This document shows, one piece after another, positions 17,394 to 24,808 of a stretch of DNA of 64,000 bases. How positions within the stretch are numbered: position 1 is the stretch's first letter; each line of letters opens with the position of its first letter. Under the pieces are notes generated by a model. That model had not been told where the DNA came from, searched no databases, and was given only the letters and a program-made list of their open reading frames with translations. The position numbers and the translations under genes were made by a program. Origin of the DNA: an uncultured Muribaculaceae bacterium (GTDB lineage: Bacteria; Bacteroidota; Bacteroidia; Bacteroidales; Muribaculaceae); NCBI GenBank assembly GCA_910589055.1, contig CAJURN010000002.1, positions 62,909-126,908 on the forward strand, written 5' to 3'.

Positions 17394-17446
17394 CTCCGGC
17401 CCCGACGGCGCCATTATGGCCCGTCGGGGCCGGAGCGTATGTTTTT
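17394..17446 (+). terminator. Intrinsic terminator of the RND efflux operon
   Basis: A perfect 15-bp GC-rich stem (17394-17408 with 17421-17435), whose loop can extend the pairing by GCC/GGC, is followed by GTTTTTAAA. It separates the efflux operon from lpxA. Confidence 0.85.
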
Positions 17447-17476
17447 AAACATGTTTTAGTTTCTGCGCAGAATTGT

Positions 17477-17484
17477 TATATTTG
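17477..17484 (+). promoter_or_regulatory. -7 element for lpxA
   Basis: TATATTTG, 22 bp before the lpxA start. The -33 region has TTTAG, a partial match, at suitable distance. Confidence 0.6.
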
Positions 17485-17506
17485 CATTACCATAAATCTG
17501 ATATAT

Positions 17507-18295
17507 ATGATTAGTCCAAATGCTCATGTCGATCCGTCGGCAAAAATTGGTGAAAATGTCACCATCCATCCCTTTGCGTTTATCGACCGCGATGTCACCA
17601 TAGGCGACGGCTGTGAAATCATGCCGTTCTCAAGCATTATCCACGGCACCACACTTGGCAAGAATGTCAAGGTGTATCAAGGAGCCATTGTAGGCGCCGA
17701 CCCTCAGGATTTCCGTTGGAAAGGTGAGGAAACATACTGCCGTATCGGTGACAACACCGTAATACGCGAACACGTAATCATCAACCGTGGAATCTATCCG
17801 CAGGGCGGAACTGAAATCGGTCCGGACTCATTCGTTTTCGCCGATTCCCATGTAGGCCACGACAGCCACATCGCAGGCAAATGCGTGCTTGGCAACGGCG
17901 TTACCGTGGCCGGAGACGTGGTAATCGAGGAAGGCACAATCCTTTCGTCGAATGTCATTGTCAACGAAAAGAGCCGTATCGGTAAATTTGTCCTTATCAA
18001 AGGCGGCACACGCATCAGTTCCAATGTTCCTCCGTACACAATCATGGCACACAATCCCGTGACTTATTACGGCGTCAACTCCGTTGTCATGCGCAAGCAC
18101 GCCGGCATGAGCGAGGAAGACATCGACAACGTTGCAAAGGCCTACCGCCACATCTACCAGTGCTCCACATCAGTGTTCAACGCGCTCAAACGCATCGAAG
18201 CCGATATCGAGCCATGTGCCGTCCGGGAAGATATTCTCGGCTTTATCAGAGCTAACAACCTGAAAATAGCGGCAGATAGGGTAGAACTCGAATAA
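17507..18295 (+). CDS. lpxA: UDP-N-acetylglucosamine acyltransferase
   Basis: Transfers the 3-hydroxyacyl chain to UDP-GlcNAc in the first step of lipid A synthesis. The Met at 17507 gives 262 residues, the usual LpxA length; an upstream extension to 17390 would cross the terminator and promoter. Left-handed beta-helix hexapeptides are visible throughout (NAHVDPSAKIGENVTIHPFA, FADSHVGHDSHIAGKCVLGN), and His within VGHDSH is the likely catalytic base. The C-terminal helical domain (EEDIDNVAKAYRHIYQ) is complete. Elsewhere in Bacteroidales lpxA often lies with lpxD and lpxC; here it stands alone with its own promoter. Confidence 0.95.
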   Translation: MISPNAHVDPSAKIGENVTIHPFAFIDRDVTIGDGCEIMPFSSIIHGTTLGKNVKVYQGAIVGADPQDFRWKGEETYCRIGDNTVIREHVIINRGIYPQGGTEIGPDSFVFADSHVGHDSHIAGKCVLGNGVTVAGDVVIEEGTILSSNVIVNEKSRIGKFVLIKGGTRISSNVPPYTIMAHNPVTYYGVNSVVMRKHAGMSEEDIDNVAKAYRHIYQCSTSVFNALKRIEADIEPCAVREDILGFIRANNLKIAADRVELE

Positions 18296-18367
18296 ACTGT
18301 CTTTCTAAAAGGATGTTAATAAAATGCAAATTATGTTCTATTAACAGATTTTTAGAAAAATAGTTTC

Positions 18368-18497
18368 TAACTTTGCATTGCAAACATAGGAAGAATTAAC
18401 TCGTATAGAAGTTAAGAACTTGAAAGCAACAAATTAATAAGTGAATCATAGGTAAAAGAAAGCAACGGCTCGTGAGAGTAGTTGCTTTTATTTTTTT
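18368..18497 (+). ncRNA. Candidate small RNA or attenuated leader upstream of pnp
   Basis: A TAACTTTG promoter element (18368-18375) is followed about 85 nt later by a strong intrinsic terminator: AAAGCAAC (18459-18466) pairs with GTTGCTTT (18481-18488), an inner CTC/GAG pairing closes the loop, and ATTTTTTTT follows. The transcript would be about 110-115 nt. A second AAAGCAAC lies at 18423-18430 and could compete for the same 3' arm. No open reading frame of note is inside. pnp has its own promoter further downstream, so the unit looks independent. Confidence 0.5.
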
Positions 18498-18536
18498 TCT
18501 AATCCCAAATCATTAATCCTTAATCCCTAAAATATC

Positions 18537-18567
18537 TTGCTAAAACGGAAGATTTTTTGTATCTTTG
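18537..18567 (+). promoter_or_regulatory. Promoter of pnp
   Basis: TTG, 20 bp, TATCTTTG, ending 40 bp before the pnp start. It fits the Bacteroidetes consensus and lies beyond the terminator at 18459-18497. Confidence 0.75.
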
Positions 18568-18607
18568 CGCGAATTATTGAAGAAATAAATAACCTATCAT
18601 CAAATTT

Positions 18608-20842
18608 ATGAATCCCATTAAGAAAACCATCACGCTTGCCGACGGTCGCACAATCACGCTGGAGACCGGAAAGCTCGCAAAGCAGGCTGATGGAGCGGTT
18701 GAATTACGCATGGGCGGCACAATGCTTCTGGCAACAGTTGTATCTGCCAAAGAAGCCGGCGAAGGTGTCGACTTCATGCCTCTGCAAGTTGAATACAAAG
18801 AAAAGTTCTCTTCTGCCGGACGTTTTCCCGGCGGATTCCTCAAGCGCGAAGGCCGCGCCAGCGATTACGAGATTCTCACATCCCGTCTTGTTGACCGCGT
18901 GCTCCGCCCCCTATTCCCTGATAACTACCACGCAGACACATTTGTAAACATCACCATGTACTCGTCGGACGGCGAGGATATGCCCGATGCTCTCGCAGGC
19001 CTTGCTGCATCCGCAGCTCTCGCCGTGAGCGATATACCCTTCAACGGACCCATCTCCGAGGTTCGTGTGGCACGAATTGACGGTCAGTTCGTCATCAACC
19101 CCACATTCGAGCAGCTCGAGCGCGCCGATATGGAACTGATGGTAGGTGCAACATACGACAATATCATGATGGTGGAAGGCGAAATGAACGAAGTGAGCGA
19201 AGCCGAACTTCTGGCCGCCCTCAAGTTTGCCCACGAAGCCATCAAGGAACAGTGCAAGGTTCAGCTCGAACTCGCTGAGGCTGCCGGTGCTACTGTAAAG
19301 CGCGAATACTGCCACGAAGTGAACGACGAAGAACTCCGTGCCGACGTAAAGGCTAAGTGCTACGACAAGGCTTACGCTATCGCAAAGGCCGGTTGCGCCG
19401 ACAAGCACTGGCGTCAGGACAGCTTCGACGCAATCTGCCAGGAATACATCGACGCTCTTCCCGAAGACGTACGCGACGAAAAAGCACCCCTTGTAAAGCG
19501 CTACTACCACGACGTTGAAAAAGAAGCCGTGCGCCGCTGCATCCTCGATGAAGGTGTGCGTCTCGATGGCCGCAAGACCACCGAAATCCGCCCCATCTGG
19601 TGCGAGGTCGACTATATTCCCGGACCTCACGGATCGGCAGTCTTCACCCGTGGTGAGACACAGAGCCTCTCCACCGTTACCCTCGGTACCAAACTCGACG
19701 AGAAGATTCTTGACGACGTGCTCAACCAGGGTCGCGAACGCTTCCTTCTTCACTACAACTTCCCTCCCTTCTCGACAGGCGAGGCCAAGGCACAGCGTGG
19801 TGTAGGACGTCGCGAAGTAGGCCACGGAAACCTCGCACACCGCGCCCTCAAGCGTATGTTCCCCGATGATTTCCCCTACGTTTGCCGTATCGTGAGCGAT
19901 ATCCTCGAAAGTAACGGTTCGTCCTCCATGGCTACCGTTTGCGCCGGTACACTCGCTCTGCTCGACGCAGGTGTTAAGATGAAAAAGCCCGTCAGCGGTA
20001 TCGCCATGGGTCTTATCACCGACACCGAAAGCCCCAAATACGCCGTCCTCAGCGACATCCTCGGCGACGAAGACCACCTCGGCGATATGGACTTCAAGGT
20101 GACAGGTACCGTCGACGGTATCACAGCTACCCAGATGGACATCAAGTGCGACGGTCTCAGCTACGAAATCCTCGAAAAAGCCCTTAACCAGGCTCGCGAC
20201 GGACGTCTGCACATCCTCAATATCATCAACTCCACAATCCCCGCACCCCGCGAAGACTACAAGCCCCACGTACCCCGTATTGTCACCATGACAATTCCCA
20301 AGGATATGATTGGTGCTGTGATTGGCCCGGGCGGAAAGATTATCCAGGGTATTCAGGAAGAATCCGGAGCCACCGTTTCCATCGACGAAATCGACGAAGG
20401 CGGCTTCATCGAAGTTGCTGCTGCAAACAAGGCAGCCATCGACAAGGCTCTTTCTATGATTAATGCAATTGTGGAACTTCCCGAAGAAGGTAAAGTTTAC
20501 CAGGGAACCGTACGCAGCATCATGGACTTCGGCGCATTTGTTGAGTTCATGCCTCATCGCGACGGTCTTCTCCACATCAGCGAAATCTCCTGGGAACGTC
20601 TCGAAAACATGGAGGCTTCCGGCCTTAAGGAAGGCGACAAGGTAGAAGTGAAGCTTATCGAAATCGACAAGAAAACCGGCAAATACCGTCTGTCGATGCG
20701 TGCGCTCCTTCCCAAGCCCGAAGGCTATGTAGAGCCCCAGCGCGCTCCCCGCGCACCTCGCCGCGATGGCGGTGCTCCCCGTCGTGACGGTGGCAACCGC
20801 GGTCCCCGCCGCGAAGGTGGTGCTCCCAAGAAGCACGAATAA
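18608..20842 (+). CDS. pnp: Polyribonucleotide nucleotidyltransferase
   Basis: Phosphorolytic 3'-5' exoribonuclease of mRNA decay. The 744-residue product has two RNase PH domains (about 10-230 and 310-540; FSTGEAKAQRGVGRREVGHG) separated by the helical domain, a KH domain (about 560-620; IGAVIGPGGKIIQGI) and an S1 domain (about 630-700; GKVYQGTVRSIMDFGAFVEF). The last 35 residues are rich in Arg, Gly and Pro (three copies of a RRDGG or RREGG motif) and probably bind RNA. It is monocistronic, with promoter and terminator visible. Confidence 0.97.
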   Translation: MNPIKKTITLADGRTITLETGKLAKQADGAVELRMGGTMLLATVVSAKEAGEGVDFMPLQVEYKEKFSSAGRFPGGFLKREGRASDYEILTSRLVDRVLRPLFPDNYHADTFVNITMYSSDGEDMPDALAGLAASAALAVSDIPFNGPISEVRVARIDGQFVINPTFEQLERADMELMVGATYDNIMMVEGEMNEVSEAELLAALKFAHEAIKEQCKVQLELAEAAGATVKREYCHEVNDEELRADVKAKCYDKAYAIAKAGCADKHWRQDSFDAICQEYIDALPEDVRDEKAPLVKRYYHDVEKEAVRRCILDEGVRLDGRKTTEIRPIWCEVDYIPGPHGSAVFTRGETQSLSTVTLGTKLDEKILDDVLNQGRERFLLHYNFPPFSTGEAKAQRGVGRREVGHGNLAHRALKRMFPDDFPYVCRIVSDILESNGSSSMATVCAGTLALLDAGVKMKKPVSGIAMGLITDTESPKYAVLSDILGDEDHLGDMDFKVTGTVDGITATQMDIKCDGLSYEILEKALNQARDGRLHILNIINSTIPAPREDYKPHVPRIVTMTIPKDMIGAVIGPGGKIIQGIQEESGATVSIDEIDEGGFIEVAAANKAAIDKALSMINAIVELPEEGKVYQGTVRSIMDFGAFVEFMPHRDGLLHISEISWERLENMEASGLKEGDKVEVKLIEIDKKTGKYRLSMRALLPKPEGYVEPQRAPRAPRRDGGAPRRDGGNRGPRREGGAPKKHE

Positions 20843-20861
20843 TCAGACTACTTCATAATGC

Positions 20862-20901
20862 AATGCTCCGGCCGGATCTCCCGCGCCGGAGCATTTTTTT
20901 T
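20862..20901 (+). terminator. Intrinsic terminator of pnp
   Basis: AATGCTCCGGC (20862-20872) pairs perfectly with GCCGGAGCATT (20885-20895), followed by T8. Confidence 0.9.
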
Positions 20902-20918
20902 GCTGCTGAGAGAGTGGA

Positions 20919-21062
20919 TAGGTCTTATAAGTCTTATAGGTCTTATGGGTCTTATGGGTCTTATGGGTCTTATGGGTCTTATGGGGCTTATAGGTCTTAT
21001 AGGTCTTATAGGTCTTATAAGACCTATTGGACCTATTAGTCTTATTGGACCTATCGGACTTA
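20919..21062. repeat. 9-bp tandem repeat (TAGGTCTTA)16
   Basis: Sixteen consecutive 9-mers with small variations (taggtctta, tgggtctta, tggacctat phase). It sits between the convergent pnp and tsf terminators. Because 9 is a multiple of 3, every frame encodes a repeating peptide (for example IRPIRP), which makes false ORFs on both strands. Confidence 0.95.
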
Positions 21063-21091
21063 TCAGATTTTCCCTCCTTTCGCTTAAATGC

Positions 21092-21128
21092 AAAAAAAAG
21101 CGTGACGCCGGGTGGCATCACGCTTTTT
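21092..21128 (-). terminator. Terminator of the rplM-rpsI-rpsB-tsf operon
   Basis: AAAAGCGTGA/TCACGCTTTT stem with an inner GCC/GGC pairing. T-runs are present in both directions, so it could work bidirectionally between the convergent pnp and tsf genes. Confidence 0.8.
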
Positions 21129-21147
21129 ATGGTTTTCGACCTGGGGA

Positions 21148-22140
21148 TTAGTCCTGGTTGAGGTTGACGCGCTTGAAAGATACTACTACGAGGCCTTTCT
21201 GAGCCTTTTCGAGGTACTGTGCGATTGTCACCTTTTCGTCTTTCACGAATTCCTGTTCCATAAGGCAGGATTCCTTGAAGAACTTGTTGAGACGACCCTG
21301 AGCGATGTTCTGAATCATCTGTTCGGGAAGGTTTGCAGCCTTGGCTTCGGCGGTTTCCTTGGCGATTACGCGAGCCTTGTCAGCTTCTTCCTGTGTGAGC
21401 CAGCCCTTGGCGATGTTAGATTCGATGTGAGCTTCGCTGTCGCAGAGGTTGGGGTTGATGCCTGCTTTCTTGAGAGCTGCTTCAACGGCCTTCTTAACCT
21501 GCTCTTCTTTGGTCTTTTCTACGGCCACGGTGTATTCGGAAGTCTTTACTTCTTCAGCAACGCTGTCGCGGTCAACAGCCACGGGGTTCATGGATGCGAT
21601 CTGCATAGCCACGTCGCGGCCAACCTGGTAGTCAACTCCTTCGAGGTTGAAACCTGCGATTGTGGAGAGCTTGTTGCCGAGGTGGTTGTAGGAAGTGGTG
21701 GAGGGAGCTTCGATGTATTCGTAAGCGCTGAGTTCCATCTTTTCACCGGTCTTGCCGCTTTCGTCAACGATGAGGTCGGCGATAGTCATTCCTTCTACGG
21801 TGAGAGCCTTTACTTCGTCGAGGCTCTTGGCTTTAGCTGCTACGGCTGCGTCAAGAATCTTCTGGGTTGTAGCCACGAAACTTGCGTTCTTTGCAACGAA
21901 GTCGGTTTCGCAGTTGAGAGCCACGATAGCGGCGAAGTTGCCTTCGTTCTTAGCGAGCACGCAACCTTCAGATGCCTGACGGTCTTCGCGCTTGGCTGCT
22001 ACGGCCTGACCTTTTTTGCGGAGAATCTCAACAGCGGCTTCGATGTCGCCGTCGGTTTCGGTAAGGGCTTTTTTGCAATCCATCATACCTGCGCTGGTAA
22101 GGTTGCGCAGTTTGGTGATTTCTGCCAGTGTTACTGCCAT
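21148..22140 (-). CDS. tsf: Translation elongation factor Ts
   Basis: Nucleotide-exchange factor for EF-Tu. The Met at 22140 gives 330 residues, the size seen in Bacteroides; the upstream open frame lacks similarity. The N-terminal UBA-like domain (MAVTLAEITKLRNLTSAGMM, DCKKALTETDGDIEAAVEIL) carries the EF-Ts signature, the core follows (NCETDFVAKN) and the end is QGLVVVSFKRVNLNQD-like. It is the last gene of a ribosomal operon, 111 bp after rpsB. Confidence 0.96.
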   Translation of the reverse strand: MAVTLAEITKLRNLTSAGMMDCKKALTETDGDIEAAVEILRKKGQAVAAKREDRQASEGCVLAKNEGNFAAIVALNCETDFVAKNASFVATTQKILDAAVAAKAKSLDEVKALTVEGMTIADLIVDESGKTGEKMELSAYEYIEAPSTTSYNHLGNKLSTIAGFNLEGVDYQVGRDVAMQIASMNPVAVDRDSVAEEVKTSEYTVAVEKTKEEQVKKAVEAALKKAGINPNLCDSEAHIESNIAKGWLTQEEADKARVIAKETAEAKAANLPEQMIQNIAQGRLNKFFKESCLMEQEFVKDEKVTIAQYLEKAQKGLVVVSFKRVNLNQD

Positions 22141-22251
22141 TTTCTTTATTGATTTAAATGGGTAAATAATCGTTTTTAATACATGAAACTGCCGGAGTGA
22201 CGGTAAAATCACCACGGCAGCTTCAAAATAGATTTTTTTTGACCGTCGGAA

Positions 22252-23088
22252 TTATTCTTCGGTGGCTGCGGGTGCTTCAGCTACTTCTGCAACTTCTTCG
22301 GTTGCTTCAGCGTCGGCCTTGCGCACGCGGCGGCGTTCGCGCTTGGGAGCTACAACGGCGGGAGCTTCCTCGCCTGCGGCTGCGGTGTCAACCTTTTCAG
22401 CCTTGCGTTCCTCGAGACCTTCTGCCATGGCAGCTACGAGAGCGCCGGCGATAAGTTCGATGCTCTTGGAAGCGTCGTCGTTTGCGGGAATAACGTAGTC
22501 AACGGTGTTGGGGTTGGAGTTGGTGTCGACCATTGCGAACACGGGGATACCGAGGCGGTTTGCTTCGGCAACTGCGATGTGTTCTTTCATTACGTCAACA
22601 ACGAAAAGTGCCGAGGGAAGACGGTTGAGGTCGGCGATTGAGCCGAGGGTCTTCTCGAGTTTCGCACGCTGACGGTCAACCTGGAGGCGTTCGCGCTTGG
22701 AGAGGGTGTCGAAAGTTCCGTCCTTCTTCATCTTGTCGATGGTAGTCATCTTGCGGACAGCCTTGCGGATGGTGGGGAAGTTGGTGAGCATACCACCGGG
22801 CCAGCGCTCGATCACGTAGGGCATGTTGATTGACGATGCCAGATCGGCGATAACCTGCTTGGCCTGCTTCTTCGTGGCCACGAAGAGCACCTTCTTGCCG
22901 GATTTTGCGATGCCTTTGAGGGCGTTTGCAGCTTCTTCGATTTTAGCTGCGGTTTTGTAGAGGTCGATTATGTGGATACCGTTACGCTCGATAAAAATGT
23001 AGGGGGCCATTGCGGGGTTCCACTTTCTTTTGAGGTGGCCGAAATGGCAGCCAGCTTCCAGAAGCTGTTCAAATGTTGGTGTTGCCAT
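22252..23088 (-). CDS. rpsB: 30S ribosomal protein S2
   Basis: A 278-residue protein started at the Met at 23088 (MATPTFEQLLEAGCHFGHLK); the 22 residues upstream are not conserved. The S2 signature VPVFAMVDTNSNPNTVDYVI-like stretch and RWPGGMLTNF are present. The C-terminal 45 residues are an Ala/Glu-rich extension with an RRRV patch, common in Bacteroidales S2. It lies between rpsI and tsf, the usual order. Confidence 0.96.
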   Translation of the reverse strand: MATPTFEQLLEAGCHFGHLKRKWNPAMAPYIFIERNGIHIIDLYKTAAKIEEAANALKGIAKSGKKVLFVATKKQAKQVIADLASSINMPYVIERWPGGMLTNFPTIRKAVRKMTTIDKMKKDGTFDTLSKRERLQVDRQRAKLEKTLGSIADLNRLPSALFVVDVMKEHIAVAEANRLGIPVFAMVDTNSNPNTVDYVIPANDDASKSIELIAGALVAAMAEGLEERKAEKVDTAAAGEEAPAVVAPKRERRRVRKADAEATEEVAEVAEAPAATEE

Positions 23089-23223
23089 GAGTTTGTCTGA
23101 TGGTTTGTTTACGTTCTTGGGATTATACAACCGCGAGGTAGGGAACGCGTCCATCCGCGCGGTTTAGATACTAAACACTTGTATATTCATGCTCTTGCCT
23201 GAATCAGGCACAAGCAGGGAATA
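23089..23223 (-). promoter_or_regulatory. Structured spacer between rpsI and rpsB, possible rpsB leader
   Basis: In the minus-strand transcript there is a GCCTGATTCAGGC hairpin near 23190-23215, and an AACCGCG/CGCGGTT stem (about 23128-23165) encloses a GC-rich inner region. The spacing (135 nt) is large for this operon. It may be an autoregulatory S2 leader or a processing site. No separate promoter is clear. Confidence 0.4.
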
Positions 23224-23610
23224 TTAACGCTTGGAGAACTGGAAGCGCTTGCGGGCTTTGGGCTGACCGGGCTTTTTGCGTTCCACGGCGCGGGGGTCGC
23301 GGGTCATGAAGCCATGCTTGCGGAGTACAGCCTTGTCCTCGGGGTTGATCTTGACGAGGGCGCGGGCGATACCGAGACGGAGAGCCTCAGCCTGTCCTTT
23401 GTAGCCGCCACCGTCGAGGTTGACGTGGATGTCGTATTTTTCAGCGCAGTCGAGGGTCGACAGGGGCTGTTTTACGATGTACTGAAGAATCGAAGAGGGG
23501 AAGTAAACTTCCAGAGGGCGTTTGTTGATTGTGATGACACCGTTACCTTCCTTGAGGATTACGCGGGCAACGGCGGCCTTACGACGGCCAACTGCATTAA
23601 CTGTTTCCAT
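23224..23610 (-). CDS. rpsI: 30S ribosomal protein S9
   Basis: A 128-residue protein with the S9 motifs AVGRRKAAVARVIL at the N-terminus, GGGYKGQAEALRLGIARAL in the middle, and the basic tail ending GQPKARKRFQFSKR, where the terminal Lys-Arg contacts P-site tRNA. Follows rplM with a 7-bp gap. Confidence 0.98.
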   Translation of the reverse strand: METVNAVGRRKAAVARVILKEGNGVITINKRPLEVYFPSSILQYIVKQPLSTLDCAEKYDIHVNLDGGGYKGQAEALRLGIARALVKINPEDKAVLRKHGFMTRDPRAVERKKPGQPKARKRFQFSKR

Positions 23611-23617
23611 GCTTCAA

Positions 23618-24097
23618 TTATTTCAGTTTGTTAATATCAATAACTTCGGGGTTCTGAGCCTCGTGGGGATGGTTGGGACCGTTGTAGACGTGCATGTTCT
23701 CGATGAGGCGGCGTCCGAGACGGTTTTTGGGAAGCATGCCCTTCATAGCACGGATAAACAGGGGGTGCATACCGGGCTTGAGGTGCTTGTTGAAGGATTT
23801 TCTCATCAGCACTTCGGGGGTGAGCTCACGCTGACCGCCGGGGTAGCCGGTGTAGTTGAGGTAAACCTTGTCGGTCATCTTGTGGCCGGTGATGCGTACT
23901 TTGTCGGCGTTGATGATGATGACGTTGTCGCCACAGTCCACGAAAGGAGAGTAGCAGGGTTTGTATTTGCCGCGGAGGATTTTCGCAACCTTGGCGCAGA
24001 GACGACCGAATACCTGGTCGGTGGCATCAATAACGACCCATTTGTGCTCAATGCTCTGAGCATTGGGAGTCGCTGTTCTGTAGCTTAAAGTATCCAC
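23618..24097 (-). CDS. rplM: 50S ribosomal protein L13
   Basis: A 159-residue protein; MDTLSYRT is the common start in Bacteroidales. The L13 signature is seen as GMLPKNRLGRRLIENMHVYN, with the WVVIDATDQVFGRL start of the core. First gene of the operon, preceded by a near-perfect promoter and a leader of about 105 nt that can fold. Confidence 0.98.
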   Translation of the reverse strand: MDTLSYRTATPNAQSIEHKWVVIDATDQVFGRLCAKVAKILRGKYKPCYSPFVDCGDNVIIINADKVRITGHKMTDKVYLNYTGYPGGQRELTPEVLMRKSFNKHLKPGMHPLFIRAMKGMLPKNRLGRRLIENMHVYNGPNHPHEAQNPEVIDINKLK

Positions 24098-24208
24098 TTT
24101 TTAATTGTTTGATTAACAGTTACATAATTTTGACGGTTTCACATCTCAGCTCGGCCAAAAGCTTCCTTGCGGCAACCGTCGGTAATTAATTTGGACATAA
24201 TCGGTCTG
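24098..24208 (-). ncRNA. Candidate L13 ribosomal leader
   Basis: The minus-strand leader between the rplM promoter and start can pair GACGGTT (near 24170) with AACCGTC (near 24131), enclosing GCCGCAAGGAAGC and GGCCGAGC segments. A leader class in front of L13 genes of Bacteroidia has, as I recall, been proposed from comparative genomics, and position and size fit. Assignment to that class needs a covariance-model match. Confidence 0.5.
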
Positions 24209-24240
24209 CAAAGGTAGTCATTTATTTGCTTTTGACAAAA
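24209..24240 (-). promoter_or_regulatory. Consensus promoter of the rplM operon
   Basis: TTTTG, 19 bp, TACCTTTG on the minus strand: an exact match to the Bacteroidetes sigma-ABfr consensus, as expected for a strongly expressed ribosomal operon. Confidence 0.85.
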
Positions 24241-24268
24241 CATTTTGCAGTATTTTTTGTGCTCGTTT

Positions 24269-24808
24269 TCAGCGCAGCCCGCGCGCGGCGATCACGCTGT
24301 CGCACGCTGCGGCACAGCCGGGGCTGTACGGGAACGGCATCTCCACCACTTCAGTGACGCGTGCGCCTGAAATAATGGCTTTGCGCAGCTCTTTTGGGGA
24401 TGGTGCGGCGCTCAGGCGGGAGTATTCGCTGTAAGTGTATTTTGTGAAGCGTGAGTTCAGGCCGATTCCGCGGCGGTCGAGCAGCCATCCGCCTTCGAGG
24501 GCTATGGGTGTGGCGTCGGTGAGGTCGGATGGGGCGGGGTAGGAGAGGATGGAGCCGTCGGCGGCGCAGTTGACGGGCACGTTGTCGGCATAGTTGCCGT
24601 TTGTGCGGTAAATGCGCGCGTTGGGCACGGTTGCGGTCGGAACCCAGCTGGCAATCACGTCCGGAGTGTACACTGCGGTTCCGGCTTGTACGGAGGTTGC
24701 GGCTGATTCCTTGGCAGAGGTGTCAGAGGCGTCCCGGGATGTTCCGCAAGCGGCCGCCATGAAAGTCAGGGCGGCCGCGAGTGTGAAGTATATTAATGTG
24801 TGTTTCAT
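24269..24808 (-). CDS. Lipoprotein of unknown function coupled to the C10 peptidase
   Basis: A 179-residue protein with lipobox ending at Cys21 (FMAAAC). After a low-complexity linker there is one compact domain (about 45-179) with ARIYRTNGNYADNVPV, a GGWLLDRRGIGLNSRFTKYT segment and a final pair of cysteines (GCAAACDSV). I do not recognise a described family. Its ATG overlaps the peptidase stop (ATGA), so it is translationally coupled. It could be a peptidase partner, inhibitor or chaperone; that is inference from position. Confidence 0.7.
   Translation of the reverse strand: MKHTLIYFTLAAALTFMAAACGTSRDASDTSAKESAATSVQAGTAVYTPDVIASWVPTATVPNARIYRTNGNYADNVPVNCAADGSILSYPAPSDLTDATPIALEGGWLLDRRGIGLNSRFTKYTYSEYSRLSAAPSPKELRKAIISGARVTEVVEMPFPYSPGCAAACDSVIAARGLR

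Noticed and set aside
18911..20836. 641-codon open frame antisense to pnp
   Set aside because: It mirrors the codon bias of pnp, lacks any recognisable motif and a promoter, and lies wholly within a certain gene.
21112..22152. 346-codon open frame antisense to tsf
   Set aside because: Shadow of tsf; low-complexity Cys/Phe/Val-rich product without family features.
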